A stretch of 64,000 nt of DNA, from NCBI GenBank assembly GCA_911728455.2, contig OU452227.1:11379110-11443109 (forward strand). The letters run 5' to 3'. Made by a program: the position numbers and the translations under genes. Of this stretch, positions 1 to 11,968 are shown in pieces. Source of the stretch: Marthasterias glacialis (taxonomy: Eukaryota > Echinodermata > Asteroidea > Forcipulatida > Asteriidae). The stretch's first letter is position 1, and every line of letters begins with the position of its first letter. The notes under the pieces are model-generated. The model saw nothing but the letters and a program-made list of their open reading frames with translations. It ran no database searches and was not told the origin of the DNA.

Positions 1-359
1 ACAATACCAACCTCATCCACAAGAGCAGAAAGCTGCTCCAAAGGTGAATACGACAGATCGCCATACACCACATTCTGCTTGAAGCTGTCTTTGCCAAGGG
101 CCTCCTTACCCTTCTTGATAAAATATATTGCCTTGTTGTTCTTCAGTGACTGTGGAAATTCGGAGGACGGCGTGATCAAACCGGCAGAATTTACTGTGAA
201 AACTAGCTGTGGAATGTCTGCCTTTTCAAGGAATTCCAAGATCAGAACCCTGTTTTCCTCTACGCCGATACATTTTGCCCACTTGTCCGGCTTCAGTTTG
301 TAACTTTTCAAAATGTAATCCGAGATAAATTCAAATCTTGCATCAGCAACCTCTCCCAT
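1..359 (-). CDS. Axonemal dynein heavy chain, first coding exon (partial)
   Basis: Reading the minus strand from ATG at 359-357 gives about 119 open codons to the window edge, beginning MGEVADARFEFISDYILKSY, followed by KLKPDKWAKCIGVEENR, FIKKGKEALGKDSFKQ and YGDLSYSPLEQLSALVDEV. This is the N-terminal tail pattern of outer-arm beta-class axonemal dynein heavy chains (DNAH17/DNAH9/DNAH11 group, sea-urchin beta chain), the region used for heavy-chain assembly and light/intermediate-chain binding, far from the motor AAA ring. An in-frame TAA lies just upstream, so this Met is the first possible start. A weak donor GAG|GTTGGT at about position 9 would end the exon after VDE; otherwise the exon continues out of the window. 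The class is clear; the exact paralogue is my inference from memory of the family. Confidence 0.85.
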   Translation of the reverse strand, partial: MGEVADARFEFISDYILKSYKLKPDKWAKCIGVEENRVLILEFLEKADIPQLVFTVNSAGLITPSSEFPQSLKNNKAIYFIKKGKEALGKDSFKQNVVYGDLSYSPLEQLSALVDEVGI

Positions 360-1309
360 CGTGGATTTTGAAAGAGTACTCAGTCCATAAATTTATGAAA
401 GGAAAACGATCTTTCTTCCGAATAAGATGAGTGTCCCAACTTATCGCTGATATCAGAAGTATCTCCACATTTCCTGCTTTCGTTCGACAGTATTTACCAT
501 GGGAAATTAAAAAATTTCCAGGCGAAATTCTTGAGTTTAAAACCTCTCAGCCGATCATCACCCTTCCAGCGACCACTTTTTTACACAAAACTTATTGATT
601 CAAAATGGCGTCATTGTGTAAATTGATCGCTCTCATGCGGTTGCTAGGGACGTCAACTTTTGTTTACCTTTTTGCTGGGTATACATTTCGGTCTTGTCCA
701 CGCCTCCGCCGTGCGCTATGTCAAGCATTCGAAACCAGGCTTAATCAATTAATCATTATTATTAACATAAACATGAGGGCTCTGCAAAATACTGTTGGAG
801 TGTTGTGTTTTGGCAGTAGACTTTTTGTTTTGTTTGCAATGTCATCGTTTTCTAATTGCAAAACACAATGTAATTGTTTCAACTTAAAAACACCAGTTTG
901 TTAAGGTTTTTTCATCTATCAAAAAATAATAATTATTGGGGGCGAGGGCGAGGGCGAGGGGCCCATGCTCCACTTGCCGCCTTTTTGTGGGCCAAATCAA
1001 CCAAATGTTTCTGTCTGTTCGTTGTTGGGGTGTTTGCTTAATTGTGTTTTTTTTTGTGTGTTTCTACTTGGCACTGATGGGCTTAAACCAAAAGGGACCA
1101 GATGGTTTGTAGAGACCGGGGTTGCAGTTCTCGGTTCTTGTCAAAAGACAATTGAATTGTCGATACAAAAAGTTTGTTAGTCCAAACAATAGGAGAACAA
1201 TGAGGAGTTCTTGATTTGGGTGTGTGTGTAATCGTAAAGATACGTTTTATTTAATCTTCACTAAACTACATTGTACACTGTTTAAAATACAACCGTAATG
1301 TGATCCGAA
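360..1309. other. Noncoding upstream region of the dynein gene
   Basis: No convincing coding sequence on either strand. It should hold the 5' UTR and promoter of the minus-strand dynein gene, including the X-box-like site. A short GGGCGA tandem run lies at about 938-960. The open frame on the plus strand at 605-904 has no domain, repeat or composition that suggests a protein. Confidence 0.5.
640..649 (-). promoter_or_regulatory. RFX X-box-like site upstream of the dynein gene
   Basis: On the gene strand this reads CCCTAGCAAC, the half-palindrome form of the RFX/X-box motif, about 280 bp upstream of the dynein ATG. RFX factors are known activators of axonemal dynein and other ciliary genes, so position and target agree. 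The second half-site is poor, and a 10-bp match can occur by chance. Confidence 0.35.
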
Positions 1310-1416
1310 ATTCAAGAAGCTATAGAGTATAAACAGATTTATATAGAAAGTATAATGCATACACAATTTATACTTTCTGTAAAATCTGTTATACAATCTG
1401 TTATAGCTTCTTGAAT
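1310..1416. repeat. Foldback (hairpin) element, 107 bp
   Basis: The left arm starts ATTCAAGAAGCTATAG and the right arm ends CTATAGCTTCTTGAAT-like (TTATAGCTTCTTGAAT). Inner arms AGAAAGTATA and TATACTTTCT also pair, leaving a loop of about 14 nt. The arms pair over about 45 nt with a few bulges. It could be a small MITE or a hairpin-RNA precursor; nothing here decides between them. Confidence 0.6.
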
Positions 1417-2866
1417 TTAAAAATCCAACTTTCCACAAATTTGTGTAACTTCATATTTTACGTCACAACTTCATCAAATTTTGTGATAGTCTAGGTGACA
1501 TTTGATACGTCGTATAATAATAAAAGTAGGCCTATTTGAAATAATGCTCTCCACTTCGTCTTGAGATGAAAATGAGTTATCACACACAAATAATTTTGCC
1601 ACAAAAATGTTTCAGTCGTTATTGGTCGACATCAATACAATCTTACAGATTTACAAAAGAAATAAAAATAAATTTCGCATAATATTCAATGTTCAATACG
1701 ACATTTGATCGCAAAAAAATGTATATTAAATTGATTTTTTGGTATTTATATATATATAAAAAAAATTATGACAACACCGTCATTGTAATAATTCATACAT
1801 AAACAGAGCACCAGTCTACTTACAACATTGCGCAACATTGTCACGTAAACTTGACAGTTGCAACGGCTGGAAAGGCGTATAAGCTGACCTTTGACCGTGT
1901 GTTTTTTTCACATTTTTCGTTAATTACGTGATATTTTGATGATTTTTTTAAAGAACAACCATTTAAAAATTATTGTCTGTCATTCCACATCACTAAATTA
2001 GGTAAACAGTAAGCCGGTGTGTCCCTTTAATTATCAATGCTACATTGTTGGTAAAATTAACATATTACACTGTGTGTCGGTGTTGTCACATTATAGATAC
2101 AAACAGAATAAAACACATCGGTTTTTGCAGTGTATAACATGACCTGGGGATGAGCCACTTATACGTTTCAAGGTTGACATTTTTCTAGATAAGACTCACA
2201 AAAATTATCATAAACAATTCTGCAGGCCTATTTAATTTCCTATTGTGAAAATACACCATATTAAACAAGTATTTGATTGCATTTTCCTATCCTGGTGTCA
2301 ATCTTCATACGCTTTAAGTACTCAAGATTTAAGTATGTGAACTTCTTCATTAAAAACTTAAAAATTCTCAACTAATTTGTAAAGATCTTACAGTATTTCA
2401 GACGGAGATATTTTGCAAATGGTACTGAGCTTTCAGATTAAAACTCATAATAAATGCACCGACATTTTCAATCCTGTACTTTAATAAAGTGTGGTAAAAT
2501 AAAGTTATTTTGGTTAATACGTTAAGTAAAGAAATACAGTTAGTTATAACAATATAGTTTTTTTTTAGTATACCGAGCAAAATCCGCCGCGTGCTGCTCA
2601 AAACAAAATGGATGGAGGGAATAAAAGCAAAACGTCGGCTTGGAAATTGAGTGAATTAACCGAAATGTTTGCAGGCAAATACCAAAGTTCTAATAACAAC
2701 TGCGGTCATCTTAGACTTTAAAAGCCCGACTCCGTTCAGCACAAAAGCTTGCACAATCACAATGACCTCACGTACACATTCAATGCAGCCTATAGTAGCA
2801 AATGAAAAAAAGCACACATGTTATAATAGATAAATAATTATATTATATACATATTGTTCTTTTCCT
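1417..2866. other. AT-rich noncoding DNA
   Basis: No ORF with recognisable protein features and no RNA gene that I can support. It is AT-rich with short TA runs (about 1749-1762). Confidence 0.45.
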
Positions 2867-3225
2867 TCGAAATATTATTTCGTTTCCTCGAAATCTTTTC
2901 GTTCTCCCGAAGTGTTACTTCGTTCCCTCGTAAGCATTAGTTCCCTTAATATTATTTTGTTCATTCGAGATAAATGTTTCGCGGGAACGATCAATTATTT
3001 CGAAAGAACAAAAGTATTATTTTGTGGGAATCTTCCAAAGAACGAAATTATAAGCGAACAAAATTTCTCGAAATCATTTTCATTCCCTTGAAATATTTTT
3101 CGTTTCCTCGAAGTTTGAACGAAATATTTTGATGGAAGGTGTATGATTTTGAGGGAAAGGATGTTTTCATTTTGAGGGAACAAAACGAAATAATACAATT
3201 ATTATTCCTTTCCTTCGAAAGTATC
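2867..3225. repeat. Cluster of short palindromic TTCGTTCCCTCGAA-type motifs
   Basis: Variants of TTTCGTTC-CCTCGAAAT and their complements (GAACGAAAT, CGAAAGAAC) recur about every 25-40 bp through this stretch, giving many short potential stems. No coding signal; it looks like a degenerate foldback or satellite-like patch. Confidence 0.5.
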
Positions 3226-3302
3226 ACAATAAAATGGCACAATTAATGCAAAGGTCAAAGTTCAACACAAGGCTGTCTAGACACTACCTTTAGCTTCCTC
3301 AG

Positions 3303-3358
3303 TACAATACAATACAATACAATACAATACAATACAATACAATACAATACAATACAAT
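3303..3358. repeat. (ACAAT)n microsatellite
   Basis: About 11 uninterrupted units of a pentanucleotide read as ACAAT/AATAC. Confidence 0.95.
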
Positions 3359-4265
3359 TTCCATTATTGTAAAATATAAAATTCTATTCGAAAAAAATAC
3401 CATTTACACTCAAACAATACTCGCTGGTGGGGGCTAGAAGGAAACTAGATGATTAGAATGTTCCCTATATAACAATACAAAGAATTAGCCGATAAAGAAT
3501 GTTATGAAAACATGCATATCGTTAAAACCTTTCGATCTAGAAAGTGAGGTACCGGTAGGTGTCTTTATTACGATACCTGGAACTGGAGACAAAGAGTGAC
3601 TTTACAAGTATCACACACATACCTATCGACCCAATTTACCTGACGTCATCATCCCAATAATGTTTGTGCCATTCTGGGAGACAATGTCCCCGTGTGTTAT
3701 ACAGTGTAGTGCGCGTTAAATTTATAACAAAAACAAATTCATGACTATTGACTCCCAAAAAGGCGAGCGTGGTATAGACAGTAGCTGCGACACTTTGTAC
3801 GGGGTTAATACAATAGTTGCACATTATTTTAGTATCTTGTATCAGGCAACTCCAACCAAACGCCAAACTTAAAATGTAAAAAAAAAACATTTTTCAACGA
3901 AGGCAAAAGAAAGAACCTTCAGTAAATGACAAAAATAATGTACTTTTTTCAGGAATCATTTGAACTGTTGTGTTTAAAAACAAAAACATTACTTTCTTTA
4001 GGGCGATATACGAGGTCACCGCCCCCCCCCCCCGAAAAAAGGAAGATAAATAAATAAACAACAGTAATTAAATAAACAACAGTAATTAAATAAACAAATA
4101 ACTACATAAAAAATTTTTAAAAAAAAGTATATAAATTTAAAATAAAATAGTATAGCCTTAATAAATAAATTACGAAAGCCCGTTAATGCCATGCAATGTA
4201 TATATATTACATTACAATTTTATATAATTTTGAAGGGTTGTTTTTTGGAAGTAAATTTTTAAATT
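3359..4265. other. Noncoding DNA with a poly-C tract
   Basis: No gene seen. A C-rich run lies at 4020-4033 and AAATAAACAA-type repeats at 4047-4100. Confidence 0.45.
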
Positions 4266-4555
4266 ATATATCCAACTATCTCGACCTATTTTCTCGTAAT
4301 TACGACTTGCTATCTCGTAATTACGAGTTGCTATCTCGCCATTACGACTTATTATCTCGCGAGTAGACTAACTGTATCTCGTAATTACGAGTTAGGGGTG
4401 GTTGCTATAATGAACCCCATTCCGTTCATAATAGCAACCACCCCAATAACTCGTAATACGAGATACAGTGAGTCGTATTTAAGAGATAATAAGTCGTAAT
4501 AGCGTGATATAATTAGTCTTAATTACAAGATAATAAGTTGTATACGAAATAAACG
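4266..4555. repeat. Foldback element built of TCTCGTAATTACGA units
   Basis: Left half has repeated CTATCTCGTAATTACGA units. The centre, near 4420, is an inverted repeat: GGGGTGGTTGCTAT on the left and ATAGCAACCACCCC on the right. The right half carries the complementary, more decayed units. It is a long imperfect palindrome of a non-autonomous foldback or MITE type. Confidence 0.65.
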
Positions 4556-4711
4556 TTGAATGCTTTGCACGACACTCGGGTTTACGCCTAATAAATAAAT
4601 GAAAAACATGTGCTCAAAATCGAGCTCCAAACCATAGATTCTTATTTTTCGTCAAAAAAGTAACATTTTGCATTTGGCGGTACATCCTCATTTCCTCATT
4701 CGGGATAGAGT

Positions 4712-4799
4712 CTACACCCAAAGTTTCAGAAACGTTTCCTTCGCCGTCTTACATTCTTGGTCAATTTCTTCGCCTTGGGGCAGACAGTGACAGGAATAC
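4712..4799 (-). CDS. NLR copy 1, terminal exon (exon 3)
   Basis: An acceptor TTTTCTATGCAG precedes 4799. Joined in phase to the NACHT-LRR exon (phase 2, completing Arg), it adds YSCHCLPQGEEIDQECK, TAKETFLKLWV and a TAG stop, 28 residues. The exon of NLR copy 2 at 38404-38491 has the same length (88 nt), acceptor, reading frame and stop position, with mostly conservative changes, which is why I accept it although it lies 16.3 kb from its upstream exon. The pairing is inference from paralogue comparison and phase. RNA support is absent, and the alternative is read-through past the donor at 21104 to a stop at 20986. Confidence 0.7.
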
Positions 4800-5330
4800 C
4801 TGCATAGAAAATCAACATGGAGATAATACATTATAGTTATTATACGACCGTCTCTGTTTTTAGTAGCAGGACGGGGAGGAGGAAGGGTAAAGGGTGACCC
4901 TACAATTGTTGTTCGGCCGCTGAAAGTATAACTGCCACGAACAAGGGTTGCAGTAAAAGTGTTTCAATTACTCTAGACAAACTCATTTTGAGCAGAATAC
5001 GTTTACGCAGCTGACATAATAAGTAAAAATCCATGCATTACAAAGTAAGTATAAATAGCCGTGTGTAAAACTTTACTCTGGTACGGCGGCTTGAAGTACT
5101 AGACCTAATGCTTGCGGCTGGCTGAGCAAGGGTTGCAGTACAACTGTTACATTTTAACAGACATGCTCATTATGAGCAGAAAACGTTTACGAGGCTGACA
5201 TCATTTGTAAAGTAAAACCCACGCCTTACTATATACAAAGTAAATTGAGCCGTGTGGAAAACTTTGTCAGAGCGGCTGCGCTATGGCCAGTCTAGACTAC
5301 CGCCGCCTTTAAGGAGCGTTTGGTAAAAAC
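4800..5330. repeat. Intron segment shared with NLR copy 2, with an internal tandem duplication
   Basis: This stretch aligns by eye with 38492-38790 downstream of NLR copy 2 (for example the CCGTGTGGAAAACTTT-like block), so it is original intron 2 sequence. In copy 1 an inner block is duplicated (about 4938-5070 and 5128-5260, both with the CAAGGGTTGCAGTA motif). Homology stops near 5330, where the intron expansion begins. Confidence 0.6.
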
Positions 5331-6104
5331 ACAACAATGCGAAAACTAGTGTGGCAAAGACCTTGAGAACTATAAGGCCCCATTCTGTAATAAATCTGAT
5401 ATTCGCTTTTTATACTGAGTGAATGAATAACAGTATAAAAATATACAAGCGATATAAACGTCATGGTATAGTAGTAATCCTTGGCAGAATTATTGGTAGC
5501 ATAGGCTTCAGTACAACCAATAATAAATTATTACCAAGGAATAAAAAAAACAAAGAAAAAAAGAAACTGAGAAATCAAGAAAGCAAGAAACATATAAAAT
5601 ATTTGAAGCAATGAAACACAGCAATCAAGATATAAACTAAGAAAGAAATAGTACATAAACAAAGCAACGACACACGGTAATCAAGAACTCAAACAAAGTA
5701 ATACAGAAGCAAAGGCATCAAAAAATAAAGACTGAACAAAGAAATAAAAACATCGAGAAATAAAGAAATAGACATAACATAAAAAAATAAACAAACATAG
5801 GAACCAAGGAACACAGACACAAAGAAACACATACATCACTAACAAAAATTATACAAATAAATTGATAAACAGATACCAACAAACCAAGAAATAAAGAGAC
5901 AAAGAAATAAAGAAACGAAGAAAAGCAGAAAAACAGAAATATTTTAAGAAATAAACACATAGAAATAAAGAAATAGAGGGGAAACGGACATAAAGAAATG
6001 AAGAGACAACGAAACAAAGAAATCAATATCTAAAGACAAACAAAACCAAAGAAATCAAGAAATAAACAAAAATATAGCTTTAAGAATACATAAATAAAGA
6101 AAAA
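5331..6104. other. A-rich low-complexity DNA within intron 2 of NLR copy 1
   Basis: The plus strand is dominated by degenerate GAAA/AAATAAAG words (about 5530-6100). The open frames on either strand are composition artefacts (Lys-rich on one, Phe/Leu/Cys-rich on the other). Confidence 0.6.
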
Positions 6105-7787
6105 CTAGAGATTGAGAGTTTGTGAACAAACTCACGGTGTTCGGCTGGAACGTAATAAAGTGATTGCGTCATTGAAAACAAGGTCAATATTGTATGCTGT
6201 GCTGATGGGCAAAATTTTTATTTGTACCTTGTGTTGATCTTTAGGCATGAAGGTCAGTCATATGAAACTCCAACTTCCGGTTTTGACATGAACTATGGTT
6301 CAAATGGGGTCACACTCTGCGATAGTTGTACAGTATTTCAAGGGCTTGCATATGGAGCAAATATCTCGTGTGTAACTTTTATGATCCCCCAAATGATTTT
6401 TTTAAACATTAAACGTTGATTTAATATGACTTCATCAATGATGTCATAATCCGAAAATAATCCAGTTTCATCTACACAGTAATGTCTAAGGCAACAGTAA
6501 GTTTCAAGTCTGTATCACGTTCAGTTGATGAATTATGAATTTACTATCTGTGACATTTCAACATCCGTTTCAACCGGAAGTAAGGGTCAAATGGGGTCAC
6601 ATCTTCAACACAAATTTAGAATTGTTAACGAGCTTTCAGATGAAGTAATGATTATTAATAAATTCTGTTTTGTTATTGAAAAATAATCTTTTTGAAAAAA
6701 AAAATTCAACTTCCTGTTTCGACCGGAAGTCAAGGTCAAATGGGGTCACAAACTGTGTAAGATGTGCAGAGTAATTGAAGAGCTTTTATATGGCGCAAAT
6801 ATCTTGTATGTATCATTTACGGTTCTTCAGATATGAATTTTTGAAATATTAAACGTTGATTTATTGTAATGACGTCATCGATGACGTCATCATCCAGAAA
6901 AAACAGTGCAGTTTACTGCACAGTAAAGTTGAAGGTAATAGTAAGTTTCAAGACTGTACCTCGTTTAGTTAATGACCTATGAATCTTTTTATATGTTAAC
7001 TTCAACTTCCGGTTTCGACCGGAAGTAAAGGTCAAATGGGGTCACACTTTCTGTAAGACATGTAGACTGGTTAAAGTGTTTGCAGATGAAGTAATGGTTA
7101 TTACTATAGCCTGTTTTTTATTGAAATAGGATTTTTTGGAAAAATGACATTTTAACTTCCGGTTTCGACCGGAAGTCAAGGTCAAATGGGGTCACACACT
7201 GTGTAAGATTTGTAGAGTAATCGAAAAGCTTTCATATGGTGCAAAGATCTTGTATGTAACATATACGGTTCTTCAGATATGGATTTTTTAAATATTAAAC
7301 GTTGATTTAATATAATGACGCAATCAATGACGTCATCTTTTACGGCCAGAAGACAATGTCAAACTGGTATTATGTCTGTGCAAAAGTTTGAGCAGGCTAA
7401 CCGATCTTCAAACAGTCATTCAAATTTTGACAATATCATTAGCAGTTCTTGAGATATGATTTTTTGAAATTTTGAACTTCCGGTTTCGACCGGAAGTAAA
7501 GGTCAAATGAGGTCAAGCTGTGCACGACAATTAAAGGTCATTACAAGAACTTTTATGTTTTGAAAGAATCTCGTACGTAGCTTTTCTGGTTCTCAAGATA
7601 TGAATTTTCTAATTATTAATGGTTTATTTAGCATAATGACGTCATCAATGACGTCATCATTCTAAAAAAGTTGCGGTTTCATCTACTAACTATGGTTCAT
7701 GTTCCTGATAAGTTTCAAGTTCATATAAGCTTTACTTTTGTTAAAAATCGACGGAGAAGGTTCGCTGATAAGAATACGAGGAAAAAA
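6105..7787 (-). mobile_element. Helitron-like non-autonomous unit 1 (type-1 hairpin)
   Basis: Read on the minus strand, the unit begins TTTCCTCGTATTCTT and ends with an 8-bp-stem hairpin (GAGTTTGT/ACAAACTC), a 7-nt spacer and CTAG followed by T. Those 3' features and a TC-containing start match Helitron termini. The inside has six diverged copies of the ETS-palindrome/DR4 sub-repeat and paired TGACGTCA sites, and no Rep-helicase. It is 1,683 bp and almost the same as units 5 and 6. Confidence 0.6.
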
Positions 7788-9830
7788 CTAGAGATTTAGA
7801 GTTTGTGGACAAACTCACGGTGTTCGGCTTAATTACGTAATTGAAAATTTTAAGGTCAATATTGTGTGCACGTTTCTTGTCTATTTGTGCTATGCTGACG
7901 GGCGAAATATTTAGTTGTACTTTTTTATCTTTATTCATGAAGGTTTGTCATATGAAACTTCAACTTCCGGTTTGACAGGAACTAAAGGTCAAATGGGGTC
8001 ACACCTTGTGCATGGTATCTAGAATTGTCAGAGAGCTTTAAATTGATGTAACGATTATTAATGTACCACGTTTCATTAATAAGGTACATATTTTTGTAGT
8101 ACAAACTTATACTTCCGGTTTCGACCGGAAGTGAAGGTCAAATGAGGTCACACTTTGTAAATATTTGTAGAATCGTCGAGGGGCTTTAAAATTAAGTTAT
8201 ACAATTAATATACAAATTTACGTAATTCAGAATCGATTTTTCATAACAAAACTACTACTTCCGGTTTCGACCGGAAGTGAAGGTCAAATGGGGTCACACC
8301 CTGTGTAAGATTTGTTTAGTACTTCAAGACCTTTCATATGGTGTAATGATCATGTATGTAGCATGTATTATTCTTAAGATATGATTATTTTAGTATAAAA
8401 CTTCAATTTAATGTAATGACGTCATCGATGACGTCATCATTCCCAAAATTTTGTTTTGTCATTATACACACTGTGGTCTAAGTATGTAGTAAGTATCAAG
8501 TCCGTAGATGCTTTAGTTTTTGAGATAGCAAAATAATTTTTTTTTGACCTCGTGTAACAATTTCGTTGTGACGTAGCTATGGTTTTGAAGATATGATTTT
8601 TCAAATTATTTAACCGGAAGTAAGGGTCAAATAGGGTCACATCTTCAACACAATATTTAGAATGGTTAACGAGCTTTCAGATGAAGTAATGATTATTAAT
8701 GAATTCTGTTTTGTTATTGAAAAATAATCTTTTTGAAAAATAAAATTTCAACTTCCTCTTTCGACCGGAAGTCAAGGTCAAATGGGGTCACAAACTGTGT
8801 AAGATGTGCAGAGTAATTGAAGATCTTTTATATGGTGCAAAGATCTTGTATGTATCATTTACGGTTCTTCAGATATGAATTTTTGAAATATTAAACGTTG
8901 ATTTATTGTAATGACGTCATCGATGACGTCATCATCCAGAAAAAACAGTGCAGTTTACTGCACAGTAAAGTTGAAGGTAATAGTAAGTTTCAAGACTGTA
9001 CCTCGTTTAGTTAATGACCTATGAATCTTTTTATATGTTAACTTCAACTTCCGGTTTCGACCGGAAGTAAAGGTCAAATGGGGTCACACTTTCTGTAAGA
9101 CATGTAGACTGGTTAAAGTGTTTGCAGATGAAGTAATGGTTATTACTATAGCCTGTTTTTTTTATTGAAATAGGATTTTTTGGAAAAATGACATTTTAAC
9201 TTCCGGTTTCGACCGGAAGTCAAGGTCAAATGGGGTCACACACTGTGTAAGATTTGTAGAGTAATCGAAAAGCTTTCATATGGTGCAAAGATCTTGTATG
9301 TAACATATACGGTTCTTCAGATATGGATTTTTTAAATATTAAACGTTGATTTAATATAATGACGCAATCAATGACGTCATCTTTTACGGCCAGAAAATAA
9401 TGTCAAACTGTTATTATGTCTGTGCAAAAGTTTGAGCAGGCTAACCGATCTTCAAACTGTCATTCAAATTTTGACAATATCATTAGCAGTTCTTGAGATA
9501 TGAATTTTTGAAATTTTGAACTTCCGGTTTCGACCGGAAGTAAAGGTCAAATGAGGTCAAGTTGTGCACGACAATTAAAGGTCATTACAAGAACTTTTAT
9601 GTTTTGAAAAAATCTCGTACGTAGCTTTTCTGGTTCTCAAGATATGATTTTTCTAATTATTAATGGTTTATTTAGCATAATGACGTCATCAATGACGTCA
9701 TCATTCTAAAAAAGTTGCGGTTTCATCTACTAACTATGGTTCATGTTCCTGATAAGTTTCAAGTTCATATAAGCTTTACTTTTGTTAAAAATCGACGGAG
9801 AAGGTTCGCTGATAAGAATACGAGGAAAAA
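7788..9830 (-). mobile_element. Helitron-like non-autonomous unit 2 (type-1b hairpin)
   Basis: Abuts unit 1 head to tail. Same terminal architecture, with hairpin loop GG instead of GA. Its right part (about 8610-9830) is nearly identical to the right part of unit 1, while its left part is a different module. So the array grew by exchange between units as well as by whole-unit duplication. Length 2,043 bp, no coding capacity. Confidence 0.6.
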
Positions 9831-11968
9831 CTAGAGATTTAGAGTTTGTGGACAAACTCACGGTGTTCGGCTTAATTACGTAATTGAAAATTTTAAGGTC
9901 AATATTATGTGCACGTTTCTTGTCTATTTGTGCTATGCTGACGGGCGAAATATTTAGTTGTACTTTTTTATCTTTATTCATGAAGGTTTGTCATATGAAA
10001 CTTCAACTTCCGGTTTGACAGGAACTAAAGATCAAATGGGGTCACACCTTGTGCATGGTATCTAGAATTGTCAGAGAGCTTTAAATTGATGTAACGATTA
10101 TTATTATACCACGTTTCATTAATAAGGTACATATTTTTGTAGTACAAACTTATACTTCCGGTTTCGACCGGAAGTGAAGGTCAAATGAGGTCACACTTTG
10201 TAAATATTTGTAGAATCGTCGAGGGGCTTTAAAATTAAGTTATACAATTAATATACAAATTTACGTAATTCAGAATCGTTTTTTCATAACAAAACTACTA
10301 CTTCCGTTTTCGACCGGAAGTGAAGGTCAAATGGGGTCACACCCTGTGTAAGATTTGTTTAGTCCTTCAAGACCTTTCATATGGTGTAAAGATCATGTAT
10401 GTAGCATGTATTATTCTTAAGATATGATTATTTTAGTATAAAACTTCAATTTAATGTAATGACGTCATCGATGACGTCATCATTCCCAAAATTTTGCTTT
10501 GTCATATACACACTGTGGTCTAGGTGTACAGTAAGTTTCAAGACCGTACATGCTTTATTTTTTGAGATAGCAAAATAATTTTTTTTGACCTCGTGTCTCA
10601 ATTTCGTTGTGACGTAGCTATGACGTCATATATTACATTTCTAAATTGCTCCTGAGTTAAAGAAAATATTATTCATTGAAAGTTTGTTGATATTTTCAAT
10701 CACTTAGGCTCTAGAGCCCCAAATAACATGATTTGTTACTTTAACTTCCGGTTTCTACCGGAAGTAAAGGTCAAATCAGGTCACAGTTTGCATACAATTT
10801 GTCCAACATTACAAGACCTTTCATATGCACCAAAGATTTTGAATGTAGCATTTGCCGTTCTTGAGTTATGAATTTTTTGAACTATTTATTACATGGATGA
10901 AGGCTGCAGTATCTTTTTACATTGGAATTTTCATGTAAACAGCCACGAAGTAAACAAATAACTGATAGTATACAACACTTTTAATTACATTTCAAAATAG
11001 TATTCATTTTGCCTTTTATCGAAACATTAAGCCTTGCTGCCCTCCATTTTGTTCGGCATCTACGTGGTGTCAATAAAATAAAGAAGTGTGCGTCCATACA
11101 GGTTTGAGGGCGCTATTTCAAATTAACGGTCTTTGTAAAAGCACTGTGTATGCGCCTCGCAGGTTCATTTCTTGGAAGCATGCCAAGTTACTGTGCAAGC
11201 ATTACTGTTGTTGACACTACTACCGAGCAGCGCTGTGTATATACTATACACAACACGCTGTAAAATCCTAGAGTGCACACGCACGGGGTGCAATACAGTA
11301 AGGTAACTGTACAGACTCTATCGGCGATCGCGCTAAAAACGGCACTTTTCACCTTAATATAACTTCGTTATGCAACGGCCAATTTTGTTAAAATTTCACA
11401 ATATTAGGCTTTTATAGTCGTTATCTATTACTAAAATATTCAACATGTAGTTTGCTCAAAAATAATTGGAAATAAATTTTTTTTTATTTTTAAACTCGTC
11501 GTCGTAACAAACTGTAACATTTGATGACGTCATCAATGTATTATTTTCAAAGGACATAAACTACATTTTATTTCGTACACTGAAACCAGGTCCAAATTCT
11601 GTTTCATATTGACTCCACCGCTTAAATTGTGACTTTTAAGCATTTTTTGCTTCAACTTCCGGTTTGAACCGGAAGACAAGGTCAAATTGGGGTCATCTCT
11701 GTGAGACATTTAATTATTTTTTAAAGACCTTTCCGATGATGTACAGATTGTAAAAATCCATTGTGTACTTCAGGAGTTATGATTTTTTGAATTATTTAAC
11801 GTTTATTTATCGTCATGACGTCATCAATGACGTCATCATTCCAAAAAATTAGCGGTTTCATCTACTCACTAATATCTTTGTACATGGTAAGTTTCAAGTT
11901 CATACAAGCTTAACTTTTTGAGAAAATTTGCGGACAAGTTTCGACGACTAAGAAAGCCCAGAAAAAAA
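9831..11968 (-). mobile_element. Helitron-like non-autonomous unit 3 (type-1b hairpin)
   Basis: The left 800 bp match unit 2 almost exactly. The right part holds a different module (about 10900-11640), also found in diverged form at about 17820-18950 in unit 7. The right end is a diverged version of the usual terminus (AGAAAGCCCAGAAAAAA before CTAG). Length 2,138 bp. Confidence 0.55.

Noticed and set aside
79-303. Plus-strand open frame of 74 codons
   Set aside because: Opposite strand of the dynein first exon.
605-904. 99-residue plus-strand frame near the dynein promoter
   Set aside because: No recognisable domain, Cys/Leu/Phe-biased, and divergent from the dynein start with no other support.
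5718-6026. Minus-strand 102-residue Phe/Leu/Cys-rich frame, looking like membrane helices
   Set aside because: Complement of A-rich low-complexity DNA.
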